NCBI GenBank assembly: GCA_903901045.1
Contig: CAIUPP010000021.1
Location: 40,491 to 104,490 of the forward strand
DNA: 64,000 bases
Source of the DNA: an uncultured Planctomycetota bacterium
GTDB lineage: Bacteria; Planctomycetota; Brocadiia; CAIUPP01
Reading direction: 5' to 3'
Of the stretch, positions 21,802 through 29,662 are shown piece after piece (positions within the stretch are counted from its first letter, which is position 1; every line of letters begins with the position of its first letter). Under the pieces are notes generated by a model that ran no database searches, had not been told where the DNA came from, and saw only the letters and a list, made by a program, of their open reading frames with translations. The position numbers and the translations under genes are program-made.

Positions 21802-24800
21802 TCAGAGTATCCGGTTTATGATCATCGCAGACAACGTCCACCGGGTCCGGGGCGCACCGGAGGAGACCCGGAAAGTCGCCGTCCCGTCGCGCCGGTGGTT
21901 CAACAAGACCGTCCCGACGGAGAACCGGCCGGCCGCCAGAGCCCCGGACTCCCATGACGTGCCGTTCGCCACACTCACGCGCGTGGCGCTGGGGGCTTTC
22001 TGGTCGCCGCACACGATCCATATCTCGTACCGCCCGGCCCGCAAATCGACGAGGAAATCCGCCGGTGCGCCGGAGCAGAGGAAGTCCCGGCGCAACTCGT
22101 CGGGCGCCTTGCGGTCGGCGTACGCCAGCTTTGCGCCGCCTGACCAGCCTCGCCCTGCGGTGCTGTTATACCGGCTGTCGGTCGAAATGGGAACGAACGC
22201 GCCTCCCTGTTTGCCGCAGAGGTGCCACTGCCAGGAGACCACCTTGAAATAGTCCTTCGTCCGCTTCGGATTCGTGAAGTCGAACTTGTACACGGACAGC
22301 TTCGACTGGGGCACGTATCCGGCATGGAAATCCAGCAGCGCGGCGTCCAGCGCCCGGTAGAACTCGGTGTCCTGATCCTTGCCCAGGAAGACGCGCCGCC
22401 GCGTGAGCGCCGTCGCGACCAGCGGGCTTGATGCCGCGCGCGCCTTCGCCTTGGGAATTGCCTTTCCGGCGGAGATATCGTAAGTCTCCCCGGGGCGCGT
22501 CGCCCATGAGAGTATCCTGCCGTTCCGCCGAAGCGCGATCTTCGTCCCGTTGCATCTTACGGTCACACCCCGGCGTCCGGCGAAGGGGTTCACAAGGCGG
22601 ATCGGTCCCCCCTTGAGGCTCTTCACGCGCACCGCCGCCGTCCGGGCGTCGCGAAGCCAGGCGGAGACTTCGAACGCCCCCTCGGCCAGCAGATTCTCAA
22701 AGGAGGCCTCCTCCCACTTCTTCACCGGCGCGGGCGCCAGGTGACGCGGGTTGATCCGGTCCTCCTGGTAGCGCACCGTCGGCGCGCCGATGGGAATGGC
22801 CGGGAAGACCTCGATCAGCCCATCGTAGCTTTGCAGCAGCATCTCGTTGATCGTAGCGACCACCGTGCTTCCCCCTTCGATCAGCGGTGGATTATAGGCG
22901 GGATGGCAATTGATCAGGCAATCCTGCAGCCAGCGGTCCGTTTCCTCCGAGAACATGCCGTTGGCGGACATCAGGAAAGAGATGCCGCGGTCGTAGAGCA
23001 TCCGCGCCGCCTCGTCTCCCATGCCCATGACCGCGGCGGCCGCCGCCGGCCACATATTGTGCGTGCCGTACGTTTGGAGCGCGTCGGCGTAGCGCAGCGT
23101 GCCCATGGCCATCTTCCGCACACGGCTCGGACTGCGTTTCGTCATCTCGCGCAGGGGGTATATCGGCTTCAGGATGCCGCTATGCACGAGGAACAGCAGC
23201 CCCTCCGCCCAGTCCGAATCCTTGTAATGCTTCCCGAAGCGCCGCGACGTCGCCCAGGCATATTCCCCGCACTCGTCGAGCATCTTCTTCCATCGCCGGA
23301 CCCGATCGGCCTCGCCCCCCAGGAGCTCTCCCGACCGAATCCCCATCTTGAGCAGGTACTTCAGGCAACTGATCGTGCTCATGGAGTTGCGCGTCAGCGG
23401 CCCCTGCTCGGGCGCAACGTCGGGGAACATCAGGAGCTTGCCGCTCCTGGTATCGCGCTCAGCGAACCCCTCGTAGAATTGCAGGAGCTCCTTGAAGAGC
23501 GGGAAGGCCGTCTCCTTCAGGAACTGCTCATCCTGCGAATAGGTGTAATACCACCAGAAGTATTGCGCGCACCAGGCCCAGGTGGACATGTAGAACGTGC
23601 ACGGGTAATCGGCGGCGAGGCCGTCGAGCTTGTGGAACCGCTTGGCGAACTCGCGCGCGACTTCCGCCCACGCCATCAACCCCTTGTGGAACGGGCGCGC
23701 CAGTTCCAGATGGTTGCTGGCGAAGACCGGCCAGTACGCCTGCTCGATGTTGACATCCCAGTACCACGTGCTGCCCCAGTTGGTCGGGCCCTTGATGTCC
23801 CACAGGCCGTTGAGCCCGCAGGCGTCCCCGAACAGGCGCGCCCCCTCTCCGCTGCAGGCCGCCAGCGAGTATAGGTGCAGATGCCAAAGCGTCTCCAGCA
23901 TCGGGTCCGGCAGCGATACGCCCGACTTGCCGAAGAAATCGCGCCAGTAATTCTCGTGCGCCGTCTCCAAGTCCGTCAGCCGCGCCGCCGCCTCCTCCAG
24001 TTTCCGCCGCCCGGCCGCGACCAACTCCGGCCCCTCCTCCGGCGCAATGACGGTCACCAGAAGCTGGAACGCCTTCGCGCCTCCCCGCAGGCGGATGGTC
24101 AGCGCGCCCGTCTTGTCCTGCCGCTCCAGCGCGCCCTTCGCGCCCACGAGCTTGACCGCGATCAGGTATTCATAGGGGGGCTTCCCCTCGCTCTTGAGGG
24201 CCGAGAAATAGCTGTTCTTGATATAGAACATATCGCCCCCTTCGGAGCCGATGTGGTAAGGGGCGACGGGGCGGGTGCGCGTGATCGGGACCGATAGCGT
24301 GAGGGACTCAATCATCGCGCCCCGGGGCTGCGACACGTCGGCCACAAAGACATCCGTATCCCGGGCGACAAAGGAGCGTAACGCGAGTCCCCGGGCCGAG
24401 AACCGGAACAGCCCCTTTTCAATCTCCAGCGCCGTGCTGTAGGGAGCCGAGTCGAGCGCCCCTGGCCGCAAACTCAACTGCAGCGAGCCGGCGATCGCCA
24501 GGGCGCTTCCCTCCCGCCGCGTGCCCCAAACCGTCGCTAGCTTCGGATCGTAGCAGAAGTTGTAATTCTGGTGCCCGGGATGGTTGGGGTCCGCGTGCGC
24601 CTCCAGCGCCCGGCGCTTCATCTCCTCGCGCGGGGGCGTCTGGATTGCCGGCCGCGTATAGGGATTGCCCGAGGCGATCTGCTCCGGAAGGTAATTCGCC
24701 CGGTAGTACACGTCGTAATGATTGAACGTGAAGACCAGCCCGTCCTCCCGGTCAAGATAGCCCATCGCGCCGAAATGCCCGTTCCCCATGGGGAGAGCTT

Positions 24801-24852
24801 CCGACCAATCGCTGGGGGTGTTGTCGAACCTGATCTGATGGATGGGTTTCAT
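21802..24852 (-). CDS. GH95-like glycoside hydrolase with C-terminal carbohydrate-binding-like domain
   Basis: A 1016-residue protein. The N-terminal beta-sandwich begins with WSEALPMGNGHFGAMGY, the GH95 (alpha-L-fucosidase/galactosidase) signature. The (alpha/alpha)6 barrel contains NGLWDIKGPTNWGSTWYWDV and PLIEGGSTVVATINEMLLQS. In characterised GH95 enzymes the matching positions hold two asparagines and an aspartate. Here they read DVN and IEG, while the glutamate block (APEQG) remains. After about residue 800 a beta-rich domain resembles galactose-binding modules (YKFDFTNPKRTKD, DLRAGRYEIWIVCGD). No signal peptide is seen. Neighbouring esterase and URO-D-like genes suggest it cleaves an acylated or methylated glycan. 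Residue alignment was done by eye from memory. Confidence 0.8.
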   Translation of the reverse strand: MKPIHQIRFDNTPSDWSEALPMGNGHFGAMGYLDREDGLVFTFNHYDVYYRANYLPEQIASGNPYTRPAIQTPPREEMKRRALEAHADPNHPGHQNYNFCYDPKLATVWGTRREGSALAIAGSLQLSLRPGALDSAPYSTALEIEKGLFRFSARGLALRSFVARDTDVFVADVSQPRGAMIESLTLSVPITRTRPVAPYHIGSEGGDMFYIKNSYFSALKSEGKPPYEYLIAVKLVGAKGALERQDKTGALTIRLRGGAKAFQLLVTVIAPEEGPELVAAGRRKLEEAAARLTDLETAHENYWRDFFGKSGVSLPDPMLETLWHLHLYSLAACSGEGARLFGDACGLNGLWDIKGPTNWGSTWYWDVNIEQAYWPVFASNHLELARPFHKGLMAWAEVAREFAKRFHKLDGLAADYPCTFYMSTWAWCAQYFWWYYTYSQDEQFLKETAFPLFKELLQFYEGFAERDTRSGKLLMFPDVAPEQGPLTRNSMSTISCLKYLLKMGIRSGELLGGEADRVRRWKKMLDECGEYAWATSRRFGKHYKDSDWAEGLLFLVHSGILKPIYPLREMTKRSPSRVRKMAMGTLRYADALQTYGTHNMWPAAAAAVMGMGDEAARMLYDRGISFLMSANGMFSEETDRWLQDCLINCHPAYNPPLIEGGSTVVATINEMLLQSYDGLIEVFPAIPIGAPTVRYQEDRINPRHLAPAPVKKWEEASFENLLAEGAFEVSAWLRDARTAAVRVKSLKGGPIRLVNPFAGRRGVTVRCNGTKIALRRNGRILSWATRPGETYDISAGKAIPKAKARAASSPLVATALTRRRVFLGKDQDTEFYRALDAALLDFHAGYVPQSKLSVYKFDFTNPKRTKDYFKVVSWQWHLCGKQGGAFVPISTDSRYNSTAGRGWSGGAKLAYADRKAPDELRRDFLCSGAPADFLVDLRAGRYEIWIVCGDQKAPSATRVSVANGTSWESGALAAGRFSVGTVLLNHRRDGTATFRVSSGAPRTRWTLSAMIINRIL

Positions 24853-24980
24853 CTTGTCCTCGGGAGGGGGGGGGATGTTCTCGTCGATGGCGTCACTCGC
24901 GCCTGGAGGCGCGTGGTCGATTCAGTGGGTTCTTTCGGATTGAACTCCAGCATCTTCCGGCCGGAACGGTTCTGGCCTTT

Positions 24981-25014
24981 CCGCGCCAAGCGGCTCGCGC
25001 GCCGCCTGGCGCGG
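24981..25014. terminator. GC-rich hairpin after the jelly-roll-like gene
   Basis: CCGCGCCAAGCGGC (24981-24994) pairs with GCCGCCTGGCGCGG (25001-25014) with one mismatch and a six-base loop. It lies in the gap between the jelly-roll-like gene and the GH95-like gene. There is no strong T-run, so an attenuator or mRNA-end-stabilising hairpin is as likely as a full terminator. Confidence 0.4.
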
Positions 25015-25028
25015 ACAATGGCCGTCTT

Positions 25029-25886
25029 CTACTTATCCGACTCCGTCAGCACAATGTCGTCCACAAGCAAATCCGCGGTATCCTTCTGCACGTGGTTGGC
25101 GAGGATAAGAATCCGGGCGTACTTGGTGCCCGGCCACCAGTGATCCATCGGAATGCCGCTCTTGGCCACGCCCTTGATCACGCCCGTGCAACAACCCCAC
25201 GTGGGATTGATCCCCATGCCCGGGGCTGCGTTGTAGATGTACGTGGCACCGGCGAGATGTTCGCGGACCTTCGTGCCGGCGGCGTATTCCTGGCCGCACA
25301 CCTCCTGAAGCTGCAACTCCCAGTATTGCCCCTTGTCCTCCGCCTTGAGAATGCCCATGCTGCTGAGGCGGCGATTCGGCAGATCGGTGTAGTTGCCCGA
25401 ATCATCAGCGTCAAAGGCAATGAATGCATAAGGCAGGGCTTGCCACTTGGCGCCGCTGGCGATCTTGACCACCTTGTCGCCGCGTTTGGTGTCCGCGAAG
25501 AGCGTTGTCTCCGTGCCCGCCACCGGGTTGACCATCTGGGGCTCGATCACCTGCTTGTTCTCGTCGCAGGGGATGTACCCGAAATAAATCATGCTGGGTT
25601 CCTTGCCGATGGAGCGGAACCATCCGCTCAGCGTGTAGGTCTTCTCCGGCTTGATGGGGATCAGGTCCGCGCTCTGGATGGGGGCGTAAGCCTTTCGCTC
25701 AAAGCAGAACTTCCCGGAGTGGACCCCCTCGGTGACTGCCTTGTCAAAGCCGGCCCAGTTGTCCAGCGTCCCCGTCTCGGCATCCCCGTTCCTGGCCAGG
25801 TTCGTCGGCTTCTCATCGGCCGCCCCGGCGCTCAACGTCAGGGCCATCCCCAGGGACAGCGCGGCAAGCCAAAGCACGTTCTTCAT
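25029..25886 (-). CDS. Secreted jelly-roll (CBM-like) protein
   Basis: A 285-residue protein. The signal peptide (MKNVLWLAALSLGMALTLSA) ends near AGA-ADE. The mature part starts NLARNGDAETGTLDNWAGF, the typical opening of CBM4/9- or discoidin-like galactose-binding jelly rolls, and ends VDDIVLTESDK. No catalytic motif is visible. The frame extends to 25901, but the ATG at 25886 follows GGAGAAGG. It is the same length as, and about half identical by eye to, the gene 37 bases upstream. A glycan-binding or surface role is inferred. Confidence 0.78.
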   Translation of the reverse strand: MKNVLWLAALSLGMALTLSAGAADEKPTNLARNGDAETGTLDNWAGFDKAVTEGVHSGKFCFERKAYAPIQSADLIPIKPEKTYTLSGWFRSIGKEPSMIYFGYIPCDENKQVIEPQMVNPVAGTETTLFADTKRGDKVVKIASGAKWQALPYAFIAFDADDSGNYTDLPNRRLSSMGILKAEDKGQYWELQLQEVCGQEYAAGTKVREHLAGATYIYNAAPGMGINPTWGCCTGVIKGVAKSGIPMDHWWPGTKYARILILANHVQKDTADLLVDDIVLTESDK

Positions 25887-25923
25887 GGACCTTCTCCTCA
25901 AAGGACTGACTGAACCAGCGCGG

Positions 25924-26781
25924 TTACTTCGCGGACTCCGTCACGCATACGTCGTCAACCGCCATGCCATAGGCGTCCCCCTGGCCGTAGCTGAGCAGGA
26001 AGAGGACGCGCGCATATTTCGTCCCGGCCCACCACTGATCGTTGGGCGCGCCGCAAATAGCCGACCCCTTGACGGTGCCGGTAATCTGCGCCCACTGCGG
26101 GCCCGCCCCGATTCCCGAAGCGGCCGCATAAATGTACGTTCCTCCGGAGGTCTGCTCGCGGACCTTGGTGCCCGCCGGGTAGGCCTTGCCGCAGGCTTCC
26201 TTGAGCTGAACCTCCCAGTACTTCCCCTTGTTCACGCACGCCACGACGCCGTAGGTGCTGAGGTTCCGGTTCGGCAGATCCTTGTAGTGGCCGGAATCAT
26301 CCACCGCGAAAGCGACGCAGCCGAAATCCAGCGTCTTCCAAGTCGAGGCATCGGTGACTTTGATGACTTTATCCGCCGCGGTGCACGCCTCCGTCATCAC
26401 CGTGTCGGTCGCGGCGATGGCATCCACCAGCGTGTGCTCGATAGGGTTCTTGTCCGCGTCGCACGGGATCAACCCCGCGTAGAAGACGCTGGTTTCTTTG
26501 CCCGTGGACTTCACCCATGCGGTCATCGTGTAAGATTTGTTCGGGTCGATGGGGATGAACTCATTGCTTTGGACCATCACCTGTCCCTGCCCAAGAAAGC
26601 AGGACTTGCCCCCATGCGGATTATCAGTAATCACTTTGGTGAAGCCCGACCAGTTGTCGAGCGTGCCGGTCTCGGCATCCCCGTTCTTAACCAGGTTCAC
26701 CGGCTTCTCATCGGCCGCCCGGACGCTCGGAGCCAGAGCTATCCCCAAAGCCAGCGCAGCAACCCAAAGCAGCTTGCTCAT
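25924..26781 (-). CDS. Secreted jelly-roll (CBM-like) protein, paralogue
   Basis: A 285-residue secreted protein (signal MSKLLWVAALALGIALAPSVRA). The mature start NLVKNGDAETGTLDNWSGF and end VDDVCVTESAK mirror the neighbouring gene. Both share LPNR-LS and YPAGTKVRE/YAAGTKVRE blocks. AAGGAG precedes the ATG by seven bases. It is the first gene of the leftward cluster, divergent from the LacI regulator. A TATACT-like box lies on the minus strand at 26850-26855 without a clear -35. The duplication suggests either dosage demand or divergence of ligand. Confidence 0.78.
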   Translation of the reverse strand: MSKLLWVAALALGIALAPSVRAADEKPVNLVKNGDAETGTLDNWSGFTKVITDNPHGGKSCFLGQGQVMVQSNEFIPIDPNKSYTMTAWVKSTGKETSVFYAGLIPCDADKNPIEHTLVDAIAATDTVMTEACTAADKVIKVTDASTWKTLDFGCVAFAVDDSGHYKDLPNRNLSTYGVVACVNKGKYWEVQLKEACGKAYPAGTKVREQTSGGTYIYAAASGIGAGPQWAQITGTVKGSAICGAPNDQWWAGTKYARVLFLLSYGQGDAYGMAVDDVCVTESAK

Positions 26782-26951
26782 CGCACTTCTCCTTAATTGA
26801 AGGTCACAAGACAGGACGCCCCCACGATACTTCGCCTCTTCGACCCGTCAGTATAATCCATTCCGGCAGGGAATTGAGGGCAAAATCGAGCGACAATTCA
26901 TGCGCAGTACAGCGCCCAGAGCTTCTTTCTTTACCAGAGCGGTTTTTTTTC

Positions 26952-26980
26952 TTGACAAGCACCAAATACTGCACTACAAT
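26952..26980 (+). promoter_or_regulatory. Strong sigma-70 promoter of the LacI-family gene
   Basis: TTGACA at 26952-26957, exactly 17 bases, then TACAAT at 26975-26980. It is preceded by an eight-base T-run, and it is the best promoter match I see in the window. The next bases hold a palindromic operator. Confidence 0.7.
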
Positions 26981-26983
26981 TTA

Positions 26984-26999
26984 ACTCAAGCGGTTGAGT
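26984..26999. promoter_or_regulatory. LacI-type operator overlapping the transcription start
   Basis: ACTCAA, GCGG, TTGAGT form a 16-base imperfect palindrome with a central CG step, the usual form of LacI/GalR-family operators. It begins three bases after the -10 box of the promoter at 26952, where repressor binding would block initiation. Autoregulation by the downstream LacI-family protein is the natural inference. I did not find a second copy in the window. Confidence 0.6.
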
Positions 27000-27069
27000 A
27001 TGTGTTGTGCTTACCACAGAAATCTAGCAGATACGCTGGGTCAAGTCAAGCTTCTTGCAGGGGTGGCAA

Positions 27070-28122
27070 TTGTCAGTGGAAAACGCACGCTGCAGCCTGA
27101 AGAACCTCGCCGATGAGGCGCAAGTCACCACGGGAACGGTGTCGCGCGCCCTGCGCAACCTTTCCGGGGTAAGTCAGGAAACCCGGCAGAGGATCGTTCG
27201 CCTCGCCGAGAAGCATAACTACGTCCCCAACAGGCTGGCGCGGGCGCTGAGCATGGGCAAGACCAACCTGATTGGTCTTGTTACCCCCTCCGAACTGCAC
27301 TGGACGATCCCCTTCGAGAGCATGGCGCTCATCCACGCGCTGGCCCGCGAGCACGGCAAGCAAGTCGTCCACCTCAGCCTCGACAACGGCGATTGCGTTG
27401 CCCTCGCCCGGATCGCAGTGGAGCAGCACTGGGACGGAGTCATCCTCTCCCCTTACAGCTCCCAGGTGTACGACGATCTGCGCAAGTGGCGCAGCACCAT
27501 TCGCATTCCGATCGTTGTGCTGGACAATACAACCCCGACGCCGGGCATTGACGCCGTGACGTATGATCGCGCCCACGGCGTGCGGACAATCCTGAACCAC
27601 GTGGCGCAACATGGCGTGCGCACCGTAGGCGTGATCGGAAGTCCCGTGGAGCTTGTCGACCTTGCCAACTCGCGCAAATATGCCAACCTGGAAAACGAAC
27701 TGGCCATGCGTGGAATGAAACTCGTTTTCACCAAGGTGATGGAGGTTATCGACAATTGCTCCTGGGGTCCGCAGTTCTTCAACGCGGCGTACATGGCAAC
27801 CGAGCAGGTCCTCGCAAAACCATGCGAAGCGGACCTGATTATGGGATCAAACGACCTCGTGGCGTTCGGCGTCATCAGTTGTCTGAAAGACCACGGAATG
27901 CGCGTGCCGGACGACGTGGCCGTAACGGGATACGACGACACGGAATACGCGCAGTATGCGCGCCCCGCAGTGACGACGGTTCGGCGTCCGGCGGAGGAGA
28001 TGGTGCATCTGGCCTGGAGCATTCTGGAGCGGCGGCTGGCCGGTGATACCGGAAGCCCGAAGAACGCCGTGTTGCTGCCCTCCCTCGTCGTGCGGAACTC
28101 AACGGACAAGTCCGCCGTTTGA
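27070..28122 (+). CDS. LacI/GalR-family transcriptional regulator
   Basis: About 350 residues. The helix-turn-helix near the N-terminus reads LKNLADEAQVTTGTVSRALR, with the hinge segment VPNRLARALSMGKTNLIGLV. A periplasmic-binding-protein-like sensor domain follows (about residues 60-345), with DLIMGSNDLVAFGVI and VAVTGYDDTEYAQYARP as the conserved C-terminal sub-domain. No ATG start is available. TTG at 27070 sits six bases after AGGGG, and GTG at 27076 is the alternative. It is divergent from the jelly-roll cluster and upstream of the pilin-GH cluster. A sugar inducer is expected from family knowledge. Confidence 0.88.
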   Translation: MSVENARCSLKNLADEAQVTTGTVSRALRNLSGVSQETRQRIVRLAEKHNYVPNRLARALSMGKTNLIGLVTPSELHWTIPFESMALIHALAREHGKQVVHLSLDNGDCVALARIAVEQHWDGVILSPYSSQVYDDLRKWRSTIRIPIVVLDNTTPTPGIDAVTYDRAHGVRTILNHVAQHGVRTVGVIGSPVELVDLANSRKYANLENELAMRGMKLVFTKVMEVIDNCSWGPQFFNAAYMATEQVLAKPCEADLIMGSNDLVAFGVISCLKDHGMRVPDDVAVTGYDDTEYAQYARPAVTTVRRPAEEMVHLAWSILERRLAGDTGSPKNAVLLPSLVVRNSTDKSAV

Positions 28123-28244
28123 AAGCGGCGTGCTGCCATATAGTTGGGCTAGGGTTGTCGATTCAGAAAGGAGGATGGCAGGACCAAAGGCCTCGGGGTC
28201 GGTTTTCGAAGCGAGTCCCTTTCCTGTGAGTTTAAGGAGGCGCC

Positions 28245-29567
28245 ATGAAAAGCATGAGTCGGTGGCTATCAGCCTTTACGCTGATCGAGTTGCTAGTCGT
28301 AATCGCCATTATCGCCATTCTGGCCGGAATGCTCCTGCCGGCGCTGGCGGCGGCGAGAGAAAAGGCGCGCCGCACCGCTTGCCTGAACAACCTGAAGCAG
28401 TTCGGCATTGCCATGGAAAGCTATACGGGCGACTATGCCGACTACCTGCCGTTCAACGTCACCTGGGACGTCTTCTACGGCTCGCATGGTTACACGGGCG
28501 GGACCAACGGGGCCGCCTCGCCTTTCTACGATCAGGGACTGTACTCGGACGCGCGAGGCACGGCACCGCAGGACCAGGTTGAGGCGTGGTGCGAGGCCAC
28601 GACGTCAGCGATGGGAGCTGCCCATAACATTTTCTCCTTTGAGGGAGGATCGCGATACGTGTCGCGCGTGATCGCCCAGGGGCGCATCTTCAAGTCGGGC
28701 GCTCGCGTCCCTAACGGCCTGTGCATGGCTCCCCAGGGGCTCGGTTTTCTGGCATCGGCCGGCTACATCGGCGACGTGCGCGGTTTCTACTGCCCCACCA
28801 GCACCAACATGCCGGATGAGTGGAATTCCCCCATGCTGGGCATGGGCGGCCTTGGCTCCACCCATATAAAGGATTTTATGGATGCCGGCGGCACGGACAG
28901 CAGGTTCCTCACGCACGGCAATTGGATTCAGCGCGGAGTTGCTCCCGGCAATAATGGGGCCGTCATTTGCGACTTTTACAATGGTGGCGCCATTAGCAAC
29001 AAGGATGGCAGTTCCGGAAACCGCGTGTACTCGAACTACGATTATCGCTGCGGCGCGGCGGTCTTCTATGACTACAATGACGATATGAACGGTGGCGCTT
29101 ACAAGCCGCCCAACTACAACTGGGACGTGCTCGTTGCCAAGAGTCCTGTGGCCGTGCCTTGGACGAACCCCGTCATTCGCCATGGGGACAACCTCCCCTT
29201 CTTCAAGACCCGCAAGCAGTTGGCTGGGCGCGCGGTTGTTGCGGACGCTTTCGGACGCCCGAATCCTGATCCCACTTATGCCGCATCCTACGCGGCCGCC
29301 ATCGCCAAGGTGCCGGGTTCCGGCTACTATGGCCATCGCGACGGCTACAATGTTCTGTTCGGCGACTGGAGCGCCAAGTTCTGTGGCGATCCGCAACTGA
29401 GCATCATGTGGATTTCACAGGGACCGATGCTGTATAGCGCCAGCAATTTCTGCAGCAATTTCGTCTCCTACTATGGACTCTCGACGTTTCCTGATATCTG
29501 GCACCTGTGGGACACCAGCGTCGGGGTAGATGTTGGCACGAGCCGTAACCGGACCACGACGTTCTAA
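28245..29567 (+). CDS. Prepilin-like (type II secretion pseudopilin) protein with large C-terminal domain
   Basis: A 440-residue protein. A short basic leader ([10 protein letters not shown]) is followed by [19 protein letters not shown], the class-III prepilin cleavage and methylation site with Glu5. The next conserved block is [23 protein letters not shown]. The C-terminal region ends near [16 protein letters not shown], the H-x-DG-type motif of PVC-group pilin-like proteins. It should be processed by a prepilin peptidase and act at the cell envelope. Such genes are multiplied in Lentisphaerota-like genomes, often beside glycosidases and LacI regulators. Here it sits between both. The strong AAGGAGG ribosome site suggests high expression. 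The ligand is unknown. Confidence 0.88.
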   Translation: MKSMSRWLSAFTLIELLVVIAIIAILAGMLLPALAAAREKARRTACLNNLKQFGIAMESYTGDYADYLPFNVTWDVFYGSHGYTGGTNGAASPFYDQGLYSDARGTAPQDQVEAWCEATTSAMGAAHNIFSFEGGSRYVSRVIAQGRIFKSGARVPNGLCMAPQGLGFLASAGYIGDVRGFYCPTSTNMPDEWNSPMLGMGGLGSTHIKDFMDAGGTDSRFLTHGNWIQRGVAPGNNGAVICDFYNGGAISNKDGSSGNRVYSNYDYRCGAAVFYDYNDDMNGGAYKPPNYNWDVLVAKSPVAVPWTNPVIRHGDNLPFFKTRKQLAGRAVVADAFGRPNPDPTYAASYAAAIAKVPGSGYYGHRDGYNVLFGDWSAKFCGDPQLSIMWISQGPMLYSASNFCSNFVSYYGLSTFPDIWHLWDTSVGVDVGTSRNRTTTF

Positions 29568-29590
29568 GCGAAGGGGCCCGTTTGAAAATC

Positions 29591-29628
29591 GATCATCCCT
29601 CCGCCTCCTCGGAGGCGGAGGGATGATC
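29591..29628. terminator. Perfect 18-bp hairpin after the pilin-like gene
   Basis: GATCATCCCTCCGCCTCC (29591-29608) and its exact reverse complement (29611-29628) flank two bases. It lies 24 bases after the pilin stop and 35 bases before the GH gene. There is no T-run. A processing or mRNA-stability hairpin that uncouples pilin from enzyme levels is plausible, as is termination. Confidence 0.5.
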
Positions 29629-29662
29629 CAATCCCAGTCTGTTTCAAGAGGAAGGAACTGTC

